From Nymphaea colorata (taxonomy: Eukaryota; Streptophyta; Magnoliopsida; Nymphaeales; Nymphaeaceae): 64,000 bases of DNA. Below the pieces are notes generated by a model that worked only from the letters and a program-made list of their open reading frames with translations, searched no databases and had not been told where the DNA came from. A program made the position numbers and the translations under genes. Location of the stretch: contig NC_045143.1 in assembly GCF_008831285.2 (NCBI RefSeq), forward strand, positions 17,941,655 to 18,005,654, in the 5' to 3' direction. Positions 11,716 to 24,009 of this stretch are shown in pieces. Each line of letters begins with the position of its first letter. The first letter of the stretch is position 1.

Positions 11716-11770
11716 AGTGCCCCTTTAATAAAATTTTCATAAAATTTTCTGTTTTCTGGCTCTGCCACTG
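11716..11770 (-). mobile_element. hAT-like terminal fragment (reverse)
   Basis: In reverse it reads cagtggcagagccagaaaac and ends in aggggcact. It is the same terminal family as 10573-10612. Confidence 0.45.
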
Positions 11771-12399
11771 CCTATACATAAACCTCAACATAGTCCTGGA
11801 ATCTGGAGGCAAAGGGCGAGGAGTATTTGCAACATGCAGCTAACGGAAAAGGGTAAATAATTAAACAATTGACCTGTAGGGACTTGAGACTCGAAGAAAG
11901 GCTTTAGCTAAGCGGTTAAAGAGAGATACTAGTTTCATTTTTGCCACATGTAGGCCCATTTAATCAAATATAATGTGGTTTATGGATGGATTGATTTAAT
12001 GAAAATCAGTCATTGCAATATAACAGGTTTTTGTTACATTTCCCAAAAAAAAAAAGGCGTCTGGTAGTACTATGTTTTGGACAACAATGCATGTTCATAT
12101 GAGGAAGACACCATCCAAAGGGTTGAACATCCTCTTCATTCTTTATTGCAATTTAAAGAAGAAATAGAACATTGTGTAAGTCCATCCGACAAGGTGGGTC
12201 CATGCCAATGTTTAATTATTATTTTTTGCATTATGTCTTGATGGGACTCATTTATCAAAGAAGTGTCAAGTGTTCTTCACTAGGGAAGGACTATGTTTCT
12301 TTGAACTTCTTTTGTCTTTTTTTTTTGCACACCTCTACATGGAAAGGGTTATCCTTCTTTTATTTTTTCTTTCATCTGATTAGAGGAGACCGTCTTAAG

Positions 12400-12594
12400 C
12401 AGGGCGGAGCCAGGATTTTCCTTAGGGACGGGCCGACAGTCCAACCTCTGGATCTGGGTAGGGCCAAATTGAATTCAACTCTAAAAAATACATTACACAC
12501 TTAAAAAATTATATTTTTTTTAATGTAAAATATTTTTTTTCATTTTGCAGGGTGGGGCCATGGCCTAGGCGGGCCCCCCTTCCCTCTGCCCCTG
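12400..12594. mobile_element. hAT-type MITE, 195 bp
   Basis: The ends are cagggcggag and, in reverse, caggggcagag. They are flanked by the perfect 8-bp direct repeat gtcttaag at 12392-12399 and 12595-12602, as expected for hAT transposition. It is non-coding and mobile only with an outside transposase. Confidence 0.88.
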
Positions 12595-12602
12595 GTCTTA
12601 AG

Positions 12603-15539
12603 TGTGGAACCATCAACCCCATACCCTTATGCCTTCATGGCTCTGACTTACTTTAGAGTTTGTGTGTCAAAAGGGTAATCCTTCCAAGAGTGCAAGGGAT
12701 ACATAAGAAAAAAAAAAAAGAAAGAATGTGGTATGTTCATATCACAAAGAAAGTACGTCCCCTTATTCAAAGGGATTATTCTTCCATCTCTTGTTGCAAA
12801 TTATACTAATAGTGCAAATTATGCAAATTATTATTCTTCTTCTTTTTCTTTAGGTCGAAGAACTCTAATGGAGGATAAAGTTTCTTAATTGACCTCCCAT
12901 GTACAATAAAGCCCCAAGCAACGCTATGTCATATCATAATTACCTGTTATATAGAGCATATAATTAAGCTGCCTTGCTATATTTCAACAAAAAATCCAGT
13001 CATGTGGATAACTTCAACGTAGCTGGTCTCCCGTGTTATTCTTCCTCAAAATATCCTTTACTTTATTCAAATGTGTGGTTTTTTATTTTTGAAATCACAT
13101 TAATTATTTCTTTCATGTTCATGTGGAAGCATGCATGTGGTTGGATTCTAGTGATTTTGAATAGTAGAGACTCTCTACTAAACGACGCTTCATTTGATTG
13201 GAACAACAATGCAAGTATGAATTACTTAATGCGTGGCAGTGTCTGTACATGAGGATATTAGGATTAAGGGATTGGCTGAAAAGGCCAACAATCCTTTGCG
13301 TGAACGATCTATTCCATACTCAGTTTTAGTTGAAAGAAGCCATAGACCTAGCCGGTTGATTTCAAAGAAATCGATCTTGAATCATCTTAGATGTAGGCAT
13401 CTACTGCCTAAGGCTTTCACAGCCATGTTCTTCCAGGCTGACTACACCACGAAAGAAATTGTTGGGTGAACGGAAGGCTCCCGAAAGAAGCCCTAAGCCT
13501 CCTCCATTTTCCACAGGGTCTAGAGCTGCTTTTGGTACCTCGAAGTGATGCATTCACTACACAAGAATCTATTGACAAACAAGAATCTCTCAACAAAACC
13601 ATGCCCATCCACCCCCAAAAGTGGGATGATACTAGAACCTAAGCTCAAGAATCCTAACTTAATGAAAGAGATGTTCATGGAAAACCACGTGTGGGGTTAA
13701 AACTTAAATCCACGGCTACATACAGACCAATTATCAGTAGAAGTCGGATTCAGGTCCAATATATGATTTCTTTTCAGATAACAAACAAATCCATGTACAA
13801 CAGGATTTGTTAAATTGGACTCTTCGGTTTTCAACATCTTAGTTCCCTTTACACCATTGACCGCCACAATTACTGTAAGAGGTTATAATTCACTTTACGG
13901 TGTGCTAAAGCTCAACGAAAGAGAGGCTTGTAACAATCACAGCCGCAGATAGGCATGAGGTTCCTATTCGGCCACCTGCTATGTCACATATCATTCAAAT
14001 TCCATATGGTTCAGAATACAAGTGTCATCTACTGAGTATTGGCAGTAAATAGCCTCTCTTGAAATCATCTCTGACCAAGTAAATGGAATGTCACCTTACC
14101 AAAAACACTTGCAGAAAGTAATTGTACAGAGAACAACAAAGGTGAAAATACTGCATGAAGTCATTTGCAGCTTTGATGGACCTTTAAGTCTCAAAAGTTG
14201 GTTTAATTCTTCCTCCCTCCACTGAGTACAATTATGTCACATTCTTCACGAAGATCCTGACGAAGATGAATGCAGACCATGCCGCTTGAAAAACTCTCAG
14301 AAGCCATATGCACTCACATCATAATTGAACTGAACAAGAAGGGGGAAATGGATGCATGACTATAACCTCCAAAGGGTAAACAGATACCTCACTTTCTGGA
14401 GATTATATAACATATGCGTGTGTTTTCAAGTTACCATCGAGGAGGTTGATGGTATCTACTATAATTGAATTAAAAAAGTATCTACAAATGTGATCATAAT
14501 CAGAATGGGTCGTGCATTAGACATTTTTGATGCAGGTTGAAAAGATGACAGAAAATGCAAGGGTTGGAGAAATAATATCTATTATGTTATCAAATATTCA
14601 TAAGTTATAAATTGTTAAGTAGAAATACCAAAAAAAAAATTGCCAAATCTAGACCGATGCACATCTGTGTGACATGCATATGTTTTCAATGTTTCCAATA
14701 CGACATGAAACTGCCATATACAGTATCACCCACTACAATGGCTTAGGATACTATGCTCAATGTTGAATTTGTTTTTACTAGAAAATGTGCTGGTTTCCCC
14801 CGCACAAACTCCACACCGAATTTTAAACTTGTAAAATACCAGGCAGGCTTGCAGAAGAAATCACCAGTTTTCAACATGTTCTTGAAGCTTACTTCAGATC
14901 AGAGCCTGCACATATGATCTTGATGTTGGTACATTTAATAAGACATGGTTACGTTAAAATGCTGCATGTGTAGAGTTTCTAAGACTAAGAGCTTCAAACA
15001 TCATAGGTCCAAAATACAGATACTTGAAGGAAACCATTGGAGACGGACTTGTTTACCAAGGAGCTAACATTTTGGATTTCTTTTCCATCTACCATTCTTA
15101 AAATGTTTAACTAGATTCTATTGTTTTCAGAACTGATTATACAATTCATCAAAAGTTACCAAGCAATATGTTTTCTGCCATCTCTTTACCATAAAGAAAT
15201 TTTGAATATTTTCACATGCTCCATTGATTCAATACCACCATTTTATTGAGACTCATTCAGCATTCTACCAAACTTTGAAGCAATGTAAAAATAGTGGCAG
15301 ACCTTCTAGTATCCAGACTAGAATCTCTTCGTGTAGCAGATTGAGTTCTTATCGGATTCAAGACAAAGGTATGTCAATGAATAAACTTTTTTCCATACAT
15401 CCAATTATGTGTTTTTATTTTATTTGTATCTTCAAATGTACGATTTATTCCATGAGTTATACTAGGGGTGCCAAAGAAAATTGTTCTCTTCAAGAAACAA
15501 GATAATTGGCTGTATTCTCAATAATTATTTGAATATATT
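12603..15539. other. About 2.9 kb without a recognised gene
   Basis: One open stretch at 13233-13469 (78 codons, plus strand) is followed by a stop and matches no family I know. The rest is AT-rich and non-coding by eye. No LTR, terminal repeat or RNA gene is recognised. Confidence 0.4.
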
Positions 15540-15849
15540 GTTAGAAGACTATATTTCTCTTCAATTAACTTGATATTATAGGTTTATCATGTACTAGGTT
15601 AGATTCACTTCTTTCATTATTTTCCTTTTTTCTTTATTTTAATTTTATTTTTCAGCCAAAGATATGGCTGACGTTATCAAGCTGTTGGCCTCTCCAACGG
15701 CTAGATTTCTAGCCATTGGAGACTCCAAGGGCTCTTTTCCTCTTCTATTTATTGTATCTTTTCTTCCTCTTTAAGGAAGCTCTTGAAGAGCAGTGTTTGG
15801 TTCATCAATGAGAGAATATTTTTCTTAACTCTAATGAGTAAAGTTTACA
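15540..15849 (+). mobile_element. Copia 5' LTR end (remnant 2)
   Basis: This T-rich sequence ends directly before a Copia primer binding site at 15850. No gag follows in good frame; other Copia pieces begin within 700 bp. The left edge is unknown. Confidence 0.45.
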
Positions 15850-15860
15850 TGGTATCAGCC
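15850..15860 (+). other. Copia primer binding site (remnant 2)
   Basis: Tggtatcagcc matches the first nine bases of the iMet-type site and then departs from it. Confidence 0.55.
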
Positions 15861-16140
15861 CTTGGCCCTACTTGGGTGCTTCTCTTAGTTAGAAGTTGTT
15901 TGACTGCTTCTTTTAGTAAGAAGCTAAAGACTGTTGATCAAAAAGTGCTCCTTTTCAGTAACAAGCTAAAGACTATTGATCAAAGACTGGCACGTCTGCT
16001 GGAGTGAATGCTGAAGTGCTGTTCAAAGCTTGAAGATTCAAAGTACAACATGCTAACTAAGATCTGTTGATGTTGTATAGTGTAGCTGGAAGTGCTGATT
16101 AAGTAGAGCTTGTTGGATAGTGGCCTTGAGCCTATCCTTC

Positions 16141-16180
16141 ATCTCGTAACTGCAAGAGGGCCCTCTTGCAGTTACGAGAT
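16141..16180. repeat. Perfect 40-bp palindrome without loop
   Basis: Two 20-bp arms (16141-16160 and 16161-16180) are exact reverse complements with no spacer, centred on gggccc. The symmetry stops immediately outside. It lies between two Copia LTR-like segments. As RNA it would fold into one uninterrupted stem. Confidence 0.95.
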
Positions 16181-16199
16181 TAAATTGTAAAGAAACTGA

Positions 16200-16534
16200 T
16201 TTACAAATGAAAAGATTTCATTAAAGGTTTAATAAGTCACCATGTACGAGCTTGCCAAGAATTCTCCCTGCAATAACCATTTGCTCAGATTTAGGAAATA
16301 CTGGGAGGTGGACTATAAAGGCCCATCATATGTTCTTCTATAGGTTGATCATTGATTGACCTAGCTGCCTCTCCCAGAAGCAAACCCATGAATCTAACCT
16401 GTCTCTATTTTTCTTCTTCTTTCTCTGTTCTAGTTGTTGTTGAAGTCTGTCGCTTGGTAGTCGCTGCTGGGGATCATGCTGCACTGAAGACTAGCTAATC
16501 GAAGGTGCCGTTTCGCCGCTTGAATATCCATCAT
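16200..16534 (+). mobile_element. Copia 5' LTR end (remnant 3)
   Basis: The segment ends just before a primer binding site at 16535 and contains a CT-rich leader near 16400-16440, as in many plant Copia LTRs. The start is not determined. No gag is readable afterwards; a minisatellite and a Tat LTR piece follow. Confidence 0.45.
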
Positions 16535-16544
16535 TGGTATCAGA
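16535..16544 (+). other. Copia primer binding site (remnant 3)
   Basis: Tggtatcaga is the core of the iMet-type primer binding site. Confidence 0.6.
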
Positions 16545-16678
16545 TTGCCACGGTTTTACGAATCCAAGTAAGTCTGTTCAGACTTCGATGGTGCCTGTGA
16601 TCCTTCTCATAAATGCTACCTGTGCACATACACATACCGGTACCTTATCATGTTGTTCTAGATGGTATCACTGAATAT

Positions 16679-16774
16679 GAAGCATGCTAGACAATATTAA
16701 ACATGCTAGACAATTTACATGAAGCATGCTAGACAATATTAAACATGCTAGATAGTTTACATGAAGCATGCTAG
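16679..16774 (+). repeat. 42-bp minisatellite, 2.3 units
   Basis: Units at 16679-16720 and 16721-16762 plus a partial third. Each unit contains two 'catgctaga' cores, so there is also a half-unit repeat of about 21 bp. Confidence 0.9.
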
Positions 16775-16969
16775 AAGGAACAAATGTATTTTTTTTCTTT
16801 TTCGAATTTGATATATCTCGTTGCGCTCTGTTTTCTGTATCCCTGAGTAACAGAGAACAGAGTTCAACCCTAGGTGCCTATCAAGGCATCTGATATTAGA
16901 TCCCTAAAGGAAAACACTAAGAACAATGAGAAATCTGAAAGAGTACACATGCAGGACAGAGAGATAGGA

Positions 16970-17712
16970 TTACCTGTTGCCATTTTTTTCTGTCCATCGG
17001 TAAAACCACCGCTGCTTCTTTTTCGCGCGTGATTGCACTGCACGGTCATGTCGCGCGATCTCGCGCATGTTTGCACTGCGTGGTCACGTTGCGCGATCGC
17101 ACGCTCGACTATGCGAGCGATGATTTTTTTTTTTGAACAAAATGAATAATAATAATAAGAAGGAGGTTGTTTATATAAGAAGCATGAAACCATTTTTTAT
17201 TTAAAATGTGTAAAAAAATGGTTTTTGTTACAAATGGGTGGCCAACTCTGTTTTGAGTGACTTCGGGCTAGTTTTAAATCCTGGTTGGGTTTAATTGGTC
17301 ACCGACACATTCTAGTGAGTGATTTAGGCACAAAAACACATCTTGGCGTGAGGACGAAACATAAAACAAAGAGAAGGTCTGTGCGTGCATGTGTGGTGCT
17401 TATAGCATCAAGTTTTGTCGTGTTGATATTGGCTTTGGATTTTGAAATTCTCGATTTAGACCTCAACTTGGGTATTAGATCTAATTCGAATCTGAGAGTT
17501 GGATTTCAGATTTGAATCTCACATTTGAATTTGAATCTTGCGTTTCGACTCGGACAAGGGTTTAAAAAATCATTTTGGATTGAATAGTTACAAATTTGAC
17601 TTAGGTCTAACATTTGGCTTAGGATAAAAAAAATTTAAGTTCAAATAACTTAGAATATTGTTTGGGCGAAAATAAAATAGTCTTTTGGAAAAAAAATTGG
17701 GGTGATAATAAT
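16970..17712 (-). mobile_element. Tat-type Gypsy LTR remnant 2
   Basis: It matches 8380-8865 over several hundred bases, including the 'gtgatttag' region and the run of 'gaatttgaat/ggatttg' phrases. In reverse it therefore matches the start of the LTR at 51275. It also shares the segment with 'gcgcgac' phrases. Right edge near 17712, left edge approximate. Confidence 0.7.
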
Positions 17713-18294
17713 AGGTTACTCTCAAATTCTCTTAAAGAGCGTTGGAATGCTCTGAAATGGATTTTGGAATATTTTCGAGGCACTAGTAATATGAGTCTAT
17801 GTTATGGTGGATAGCAACCTACTTTGATAGGTTACACAGATTCATATGTGGTAGGTGATGTTGATTCTAGAAAGTCAACATCTAGTTACTTTATCACTTT
17901 AGCAAGTGGTGCAGTGTCATGGCAGTGAATACTTCAAATGTGTGTGGTAATTTCTTTTATGAATGCAGAGTTTATTGCAGTGGCAGAGGCTAAAGAATTG
18001 TTATGGATGAAAAAGTTTTTTGTAGGAACTTGGTTTTGCTCAATAGAAGTATATTTTGTTTTATGACAGTCAAAATGTGATTTATCTTGACAAGAATTCT
18101 ACCTTTCATACAAGATCAAAACATATTGATGTGAGTTATCATTGGATATGTGACGTGTTGAAAGCAAAACAGCTTGAACTTTAGAAAACTCATACAGATG
18201 ACAATGGTATTAATATGATGACTACAGAATTGCCTTGTTCAAAGCTCGAAGTGTATTGTTCGATGGTCGGTTTGGCAAGATCCTCTACATAGTC
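17713..18294 (+). pseudogene. Copia remnant 4: end of RT and RNase H
   Basis: The translation shows ERWNALKWILEYFRGTSN, then LIGYTDSYVVGDVDSRKS and AEFIAVAEAKELLWMKKF. These are standard landmarks of Copia RNase H. Stops and a frameshift interrupt it (for example after LCYGG and AVSWQ). It ends in a polypurine tract followed by a 3' LTR. The upstream part was replaced by the Tat LTR remnant. Confidence 0.82.
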
Positions 18295-18309
18295 GGTGAG
18301 GGGGAAATG
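18295..18309 (+). other. Polypurine tract of Copia remnant 4
   Basis: Gtgagggggaaatg lies directly before an LTR start tgttggg. It is the priming site for plus-strand synthesis. Confidence 0.65.
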
Positions 18310-19138
18310 TGTTGGGTTGGATATTCTTTATGTGGAGGATCCATATTTAGGATAAAAGAAAAAAAAAATGAAAAAAAAAAGAAAACATTCATACTTGACA
18401 AAAATGAAGAGGAGCATTTTTAATAAATTTGGTGGACTAAATCTAAAATTTTTAAAGAGAGGGCTGAAAGAGAAGGACACCCGATTTTTTGTGCAGGTTG
18501 GACTTTTGGGTTTTCTTCTCCTATTTGTGAGTTATTCTTGAGGAGAGATAAGAAAAGAAAGGAGCTCTTGTTCTCCATTGGTTTTTGAAGCCTTTAGAAA
18601 GATTTAAAAGAGAGAGGAAGAAAGATTGAGAAGGGGAAATATTCCATTACAGTTTGGGCATTTCTTCCATTCTTCTTCTCTTTGTTTATTGAAGAATAGG
18701 GCAAGAGAAAGAGAGTTTCTTGTTGTGGGAAGATCATCGCTCTTAATCAAATGATATTCTTCCACTTCCTTCTTTTCATTTGCTTCATCTTTTCTCTATT
18801 TTGGAGATTCCTGGGCTTTTGGAATGTAGGCATTATATATTGTCCTCTTGTAGCCATTTCCATATTTCATAGTGCATTTGTTTTGGGGTTGCTTTCAACC
18901 GTGTGGTTTTTATATTTTATTTTGAGAGGGTTTTCCACGTTAAAATTAGTGTCACTTTTATTTTGCTTGAGATTATGATTTGTGCGATTCCATAGATGAT
19001 AAGGGTTTTATTTTGGAGCTCTGGTGGAAAAAGTATTTTGTTTATTTTATGCACGAGATAGAAGTGCCTGTTTACAGGTTGTTGTGAGTCATTGTCTTCA
19101 ATTATGAAGTACAATCGTTCCGTTTGTGTCTGTTTTTC
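18310..19138 (+). mobile_element. 3' LTR of Copia remnant 4
   Basis: It starts tgttgggttgg right after the polypurine tract. It ends by about 19138, where PGIP-like sequence begins. No 5' partner is present in the window. Confidence 0.55.
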
Positions 19139-19392
19139 TCACTACCTACAATAGTTCTGACGGCGTCGTCCAGGTGCATTCCCACCACCATTGCCTTGCT
19201 TACTGCCCTCGAGCATCTCCTCATTCAGTACGTCCCTAACTCCATCCCCTCTTCCTTGGCCTCGTGCACCTCAACTACCTACGCCAACATTTCAGGTCCC
19301 ATTCCAAGTTGGATCGGCTGGGTCACCAGATTAATCATTAATAGTCCATCCTACCCTTGCTCACTAACCTGCCAAATACCATGGCTATCATT
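19139..19392 (+). pseudogene. Decayed PGIP-like LRR fragment
   Basis: The plus-strand translation contains IPTTIALLTALEHLLIQYVP, then SIPSSLAS, then NISGPIPSWIG. These align in order with PGIP1 residues around IPPSLARVPYLRQIFIHKIP, GEIPEFLSNLT and NVTGPIPRWLH, with a few codons missing. The sequence is more GC-rich than its surroundings. The left side is cut by a Copia LTR and the right side by a Tat LTR at 19393. It represents a third, older PGIP copy or a close LRR relative. Confidence 0.62.
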
Positions 19393-22200
19393 TGTTAATA
19401 CCCCAAATTTTTCAAAAATCTATATTTAACATTTTTCAAACATTTTACAACATCTTTCAAGGAATTTTGACTTCAAACACTTCAATTTCTCTTAATTTTG
19501 ATTAATTTTTTCTTTTATTTGATTATCAACTATATTTAGGATTTATTTGGATTTAGTATTAGACTTTGGACACAAAGCCCATTCTCAATTTAGACTTATT
19601 TCACAATTCAAACTACGATCTGATCCAAAAAACTCAAACAAATCATTAGATCTAAATCTGGATCCAACTCCCAATTCTAGGTCCAAAATACATCATTATA
19701 TCCAAATTGAGATCCAAATTACCAACCCCATATCCAAACCACATCTAAGTTACAGCCTCTGATACAAAATGGATCCATACCCAAATCTAATTTATAAAAA
19801 TAGATCCAAACAACAGAACATTTGATCCAGACGTTGATCCAAATCTCAATTTTAGACTCATTTGATCCTAATTTGTGCCTTTGATCCAATGTGGACCAAT
19901 CCAGACCCAAGATCTAAAATCTAGATCTTTTTCCTGTTCAGTTCCAAATTTTTAATCTATATCCAAATTTAGGTCCAATTCCATGTTTTTGTCTCATCTA
20001 GATCTAAATCTGATATCCATATCCAAAATCTGAATCTTAAATCCAAATGCAAGTTCCAAATCCAAATATATTTTTTATCCATTCTAAGCTCCTGATCTAG
20101 ATCCAGATCTAAATCTGAGACCTAGATCCATTTTTTGATCCAAATCCAAGTCAGAATCATTCATAGGCCCAAGTATCGAGACATTAAGATTTTTTTTAAA
20201 TATCAATCATTTCTAATCCAAAATTATCAAAATACCATTGCTTTTTTGAAAATATCAATGAATTTTTCAAAATTCCCTTGATTTTCTAAAAATATCATTG
20301 AATTTTCCAAAATGCCAATTTTTTGTCAAAATTCACTTCATGGGGTCCACAGCCGACTTGGCAAGCTGGCCAGGCACACCTTAGCTTGGCCAACCGTGGC
20401 CCTCACCTGCTTGGCCCGTCGATCACAGCCATGTCTAGCCAGTGTCCAATCCAGGCCCGAGCTAGCCTAGCCTGGCCAATATCGGCCTGGCACACCCCTG
20501 GCCGGCCAATCCCGACCTAGGCTGCAGCTTGCCATACCCAGCCAGCGATAAGCCAAAATAGGCCTATGGCTGGGCAGAGTGGCCTTTTTAGGCCTGCATT
20601 TGGGGCAGGACTGGTCCCCTGGGATGGTCAACTCTCCAGTCAACCTATTTTTGGATGGATTTGACCCTCTTAGTGTTTTTAAACTATTTTTAAGTCAGTA
20701 ATGACTAATTTCATTTTGTACAATGATCACGCCTGTGAGCCTCCCTCATCTATAAATGCTGCATCATTGATTCATTTCCCTTATTTATGATTAATCCATC
20801 ACTTTTTGAAGCCTTTGAGTCTTCTCTCCTCTTTTATATTTCTTCTTGTCCTCCTCTTTCTCTTATTCTTCTTCAATTTTTCTTGTTTGGCTCTCTTCAT
20901 CATCAACTTCAAGCATTCATTTCCAACAAGAGGAGACCTTGGAGGAGCTTGTGATCGACTCTTGAGTTGCATATCCAAACCGTTCAAGCCTTCACAAAGA
21001 AATTCTCTTTGCCTGGAAGAGCTTAGGAACTACCTCTACACTAAATCCTTTTTTTAAGGTATTTATAACTTCTCTTTCTACCATTTTCTTCTCTCATTTC
21101 TTCATAACAAGCCGATAATGGTTTAGAGTCTCTTCAGAGCTAAAGATTGTCATTAAAGCTCCAAAAGCATGACCAAGGCAAACTGTTTCCTTATTCTCTA
21201 TTTTGATTATGATCATTTTCTTTGTATTTTAACTTATTTATCTATTTCTTTTAACTAGTTTCTCTCATTTTAAATTCTCTCTAAATTTAACTTTTTTTTT
21301 CTTTCATTCTTTACTCCTCTCTTTTTCATTTTAACATTTATTTCTCTCATTCTTAACTTTGTTCTATCATTTTTACTTATGTTTCCCTCATGTTTATTTC
21401 TCTCTCATTTTCATTCTTCATCTTTCAAGTCTCTCTCTCCCTTATCTTTATTTATCTGATATTTATTTTTATTTTTCTCTTTCTCTCTTTTAATTCTCTC
21501 TAACTATTCTCGCTTTCTCTTCATATAGTTATCTTTTCATTTCTCTATTTATTAATCTCTCTATTTTGATGGCTTGATTACTTGTGGAGGTATATTACTA
21601 TGTGATGTGAGGATTTGAGGTGTGCTATTTTTGTATTTTCATTATTTTGAGGTTGGGACATGTCCAAACCCCCAAAACACCCTTGATGCACATGTTAGTA
21701 TGTATTTTCATTTTTTCGAATTGGAAATCCATCTTTCATATTTTTCCAAACATTCATTTCTTTTTAGCTTTCCTTTGGCCTACTTATATTTTCAATACAT
21801 CTTGAGTGACTCGCTAGATGATATCTTACTTCTATTAATTTTTAGCAAATGTTTCTTTTCGGTTGCTTTATAAATGTATGTTATGGTATGAATGGTTGAT
21901 TTCTTTCTTAAGCATATAAATTTTATGTAATCATGTATGCATGATCACTTATGAAATTCACCAATGCTCACAAGCACATTTCTAAGATGCTTAAGTAACA
22001 CAAGATTAAGTCCTAATGAGATGATAATTAAATTAAGGCAAAAGCTTAAAACTTACTTAAAATTCAAGAAAAACACCCCTACAAATTCTAATATTTTATT
22101 GTCTCAAATATCAAATCTTTTTTTTCAACATATTACTTTGATTTCAAATTTTTGTATAAGGAGAACCGACCTGAGAAAAGTAGTGGTCATTACTTCTTTT
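19393..22200 (+). mobile_element. Tat-type Gypsy LTR, plus strand, right end missing
   Basis: It starts tgttaataccccaaattttt, as does the LTR at 51275. It has many 'gatccaaatc' phrases, a TATA box at 20751-20757, a CT-rich leader, 'gaggttgggac' near 21650 as at 53602, and 'ttatgttatggtaggaatg'-like sequence near 21880 as at 54550. Homology fades near 22200 before the LTR end. No internal region follows, so this is a truncated or solo LTR. Confidence 0.75.
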
Positions 22201-22741
22201 TTTTGTCCTTTTTGTCTTTCAAAGGGTTTTATATTTCCTTCTCTCTTTGTCGGAATATGCAGTGAAGACCACTGTCATTCTTTGGCAAGGTACTGCACCT
22301 ATGAACTTAGGAAAAGATGCAAACAATAGCAGTCCTTCTAGGCCAAAATCAAACAGCATATTGCTTTATATGGTACTGCAACAAATATTTGAACCAGCCA
22401 GCCTGCTTTTGTGTCAAAGATAAATAGCTCCGATGTGAAAAACACAGTGCAAATGGAATCGTGAAGGTCTCATCGCTGATTTAGCTTCAACAATTGTTCC
22501 TGTGTTAGTGCTAGCAGCAACAATTTTGTATCCCATCGATGATACAAGTGACTATTTTGTTTTCTGTTGATGATAGTAGGACACTTTTGTCTAAGATTGG
22601 AACTTTAAAAGCTCCAACAAGCCCTATCACATTAGTAATAGTTTAAACAATACTATTATTTGTGTCTTAACAAAAACAATGAGGATTGTGCAATATCGCT
22701 ACTTCAATTTCGGTGAATTGTCTAGTATCGGCGAAATGTAT

Positions 22742-22776
<35 letters not shown>

Positions 22777-24009
22777 AAGAGAGATAGTAATATAAACACA
22801 ATTTATTTTTATTATAAAAATAGGATAGTCTACAAAATGAAAAATTGCAACTTATTATATGATAATTGTATTATAAAAAAAGCCTAAATTAGCAGTTGCA
22901 TTGTGGAGAATCATCTTAATTAAGTTGTGAAAATGCAAAACTAGCAGTTGCTGCATCTCATAACTTCTCAATGACAATAACCCTAGAATCCCAAGGAGCA
23001 CTATAATGACAACAACGTCTGTTGTGAAAGCTTTTTCATTGTCAACAGCAACTGCAAGTCCATGATAATTCCAAGAGATTTGTGTAAACTTGAAAATTGA
23101 CAAGCATAAGAACCACATTCTAAACCATATATAATATGGAATGGTTGCATGAAAATAAGAATCCGAAAGAAATTTGAATTGAGAAACAGATATCATATCG
23201 GCAGCATCCATCCCCATCTGGGTAACTTTACCAAGGTCACTTTGACGGTTCTAGGTGCTAGGCTTCAATGACAAGGTCACCCTATAAAACTTGGTGATAT
23301 GAAATCAATTCAAAATTCAAACTTAAATATGGTTTTGTTATAGCACCAATATGTTGGTCCACCAAAATTTCTTTCAACTAAAAGTTCTTTGGGTTACTGA
23401 AAATATTAGAACTCATATTGAGCTGCCCACTTAATTTAGTTGGACGACCAATAACTTTTTCACATCAAAAGTTACATAAATATAATTTTGATTTTACAAA
23501 ATGATTATTGAGATGCATAACATATGAGCCATCAAATCATATTTGGGATCTAAGACACCTTGTGCCTTGACTCACATGCCTTTGAATCTCTTAACAAAAA
23601 GAAAATGCTAGTCTTTTGTGCTTGTTGGAGTCGGTATCAAGACATTCTCTCAAATTAATGGGACAATTAGTATTAGCAAGAGGATTAATGTCTCTATTGA
23701 ATGTAGTTATGACTAGTGCATGTCTCTATTGGCACAACTTGGTAAGGGTTCAGTGTCTACCTAGTCTTGTCTCTGAGAGAAAAAAAAAAAAAGCAAGATA
23801 GTTACAAATTCACCAAATTAGAGAACAAATTCACTACCATGATAGTTAGCACAACTGAATAGCTAAAGATTGCAATGGCAACTTGTAATCAAAATGCATT
23901 AATATGCACAAATGAAGTTCAGGTGACACAGATGGTGCAGATTCCTCTTTATTATGCCAATGACATTATCAGTGTGACAACAACAAACATTGCATGCATA
24001 CATAGTACT
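22201..24009. other. Stretch without a supported gene
   Basis: AT-rich. It contains a (TG)n(TA)n microsatellite at about 22744-22780. A minus-strand ORF at 22855-23217 (120 codons, hydrophobic) has no recognisable family and is not called. Confidence 0.4.

Larger units (their letters stand above)
10286..12391. other. Stretch without a supported gene
   Basis: Non-coding DNA with two pieces resembling hAT ends (10573-10612 and 11716-11770) and one tandem repeat (11106-11191). Short ORFs here have no family resemblance. Confidence 0.5.

Noticed and set aside
10573-11770. A single hAT element spanning both cagtggcagag ends
   Set aside because: The two ends are similar in reverse, but the 8 bases outside them do not match, so a single insertion is not demonstrated.
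13233-13469. 78-codon ORF on the plus strand
   Set aside because: Plausible composition but no recognisable family and no exon or transposon context, so not called as a gene.
22855-23217. 120-codon hydrophobic ORF on the minus strand
   Set aside because: No recognised domain, no conserved neighbour and AT-rich composition. An ORF of this length is possible by chance in 64 kb.
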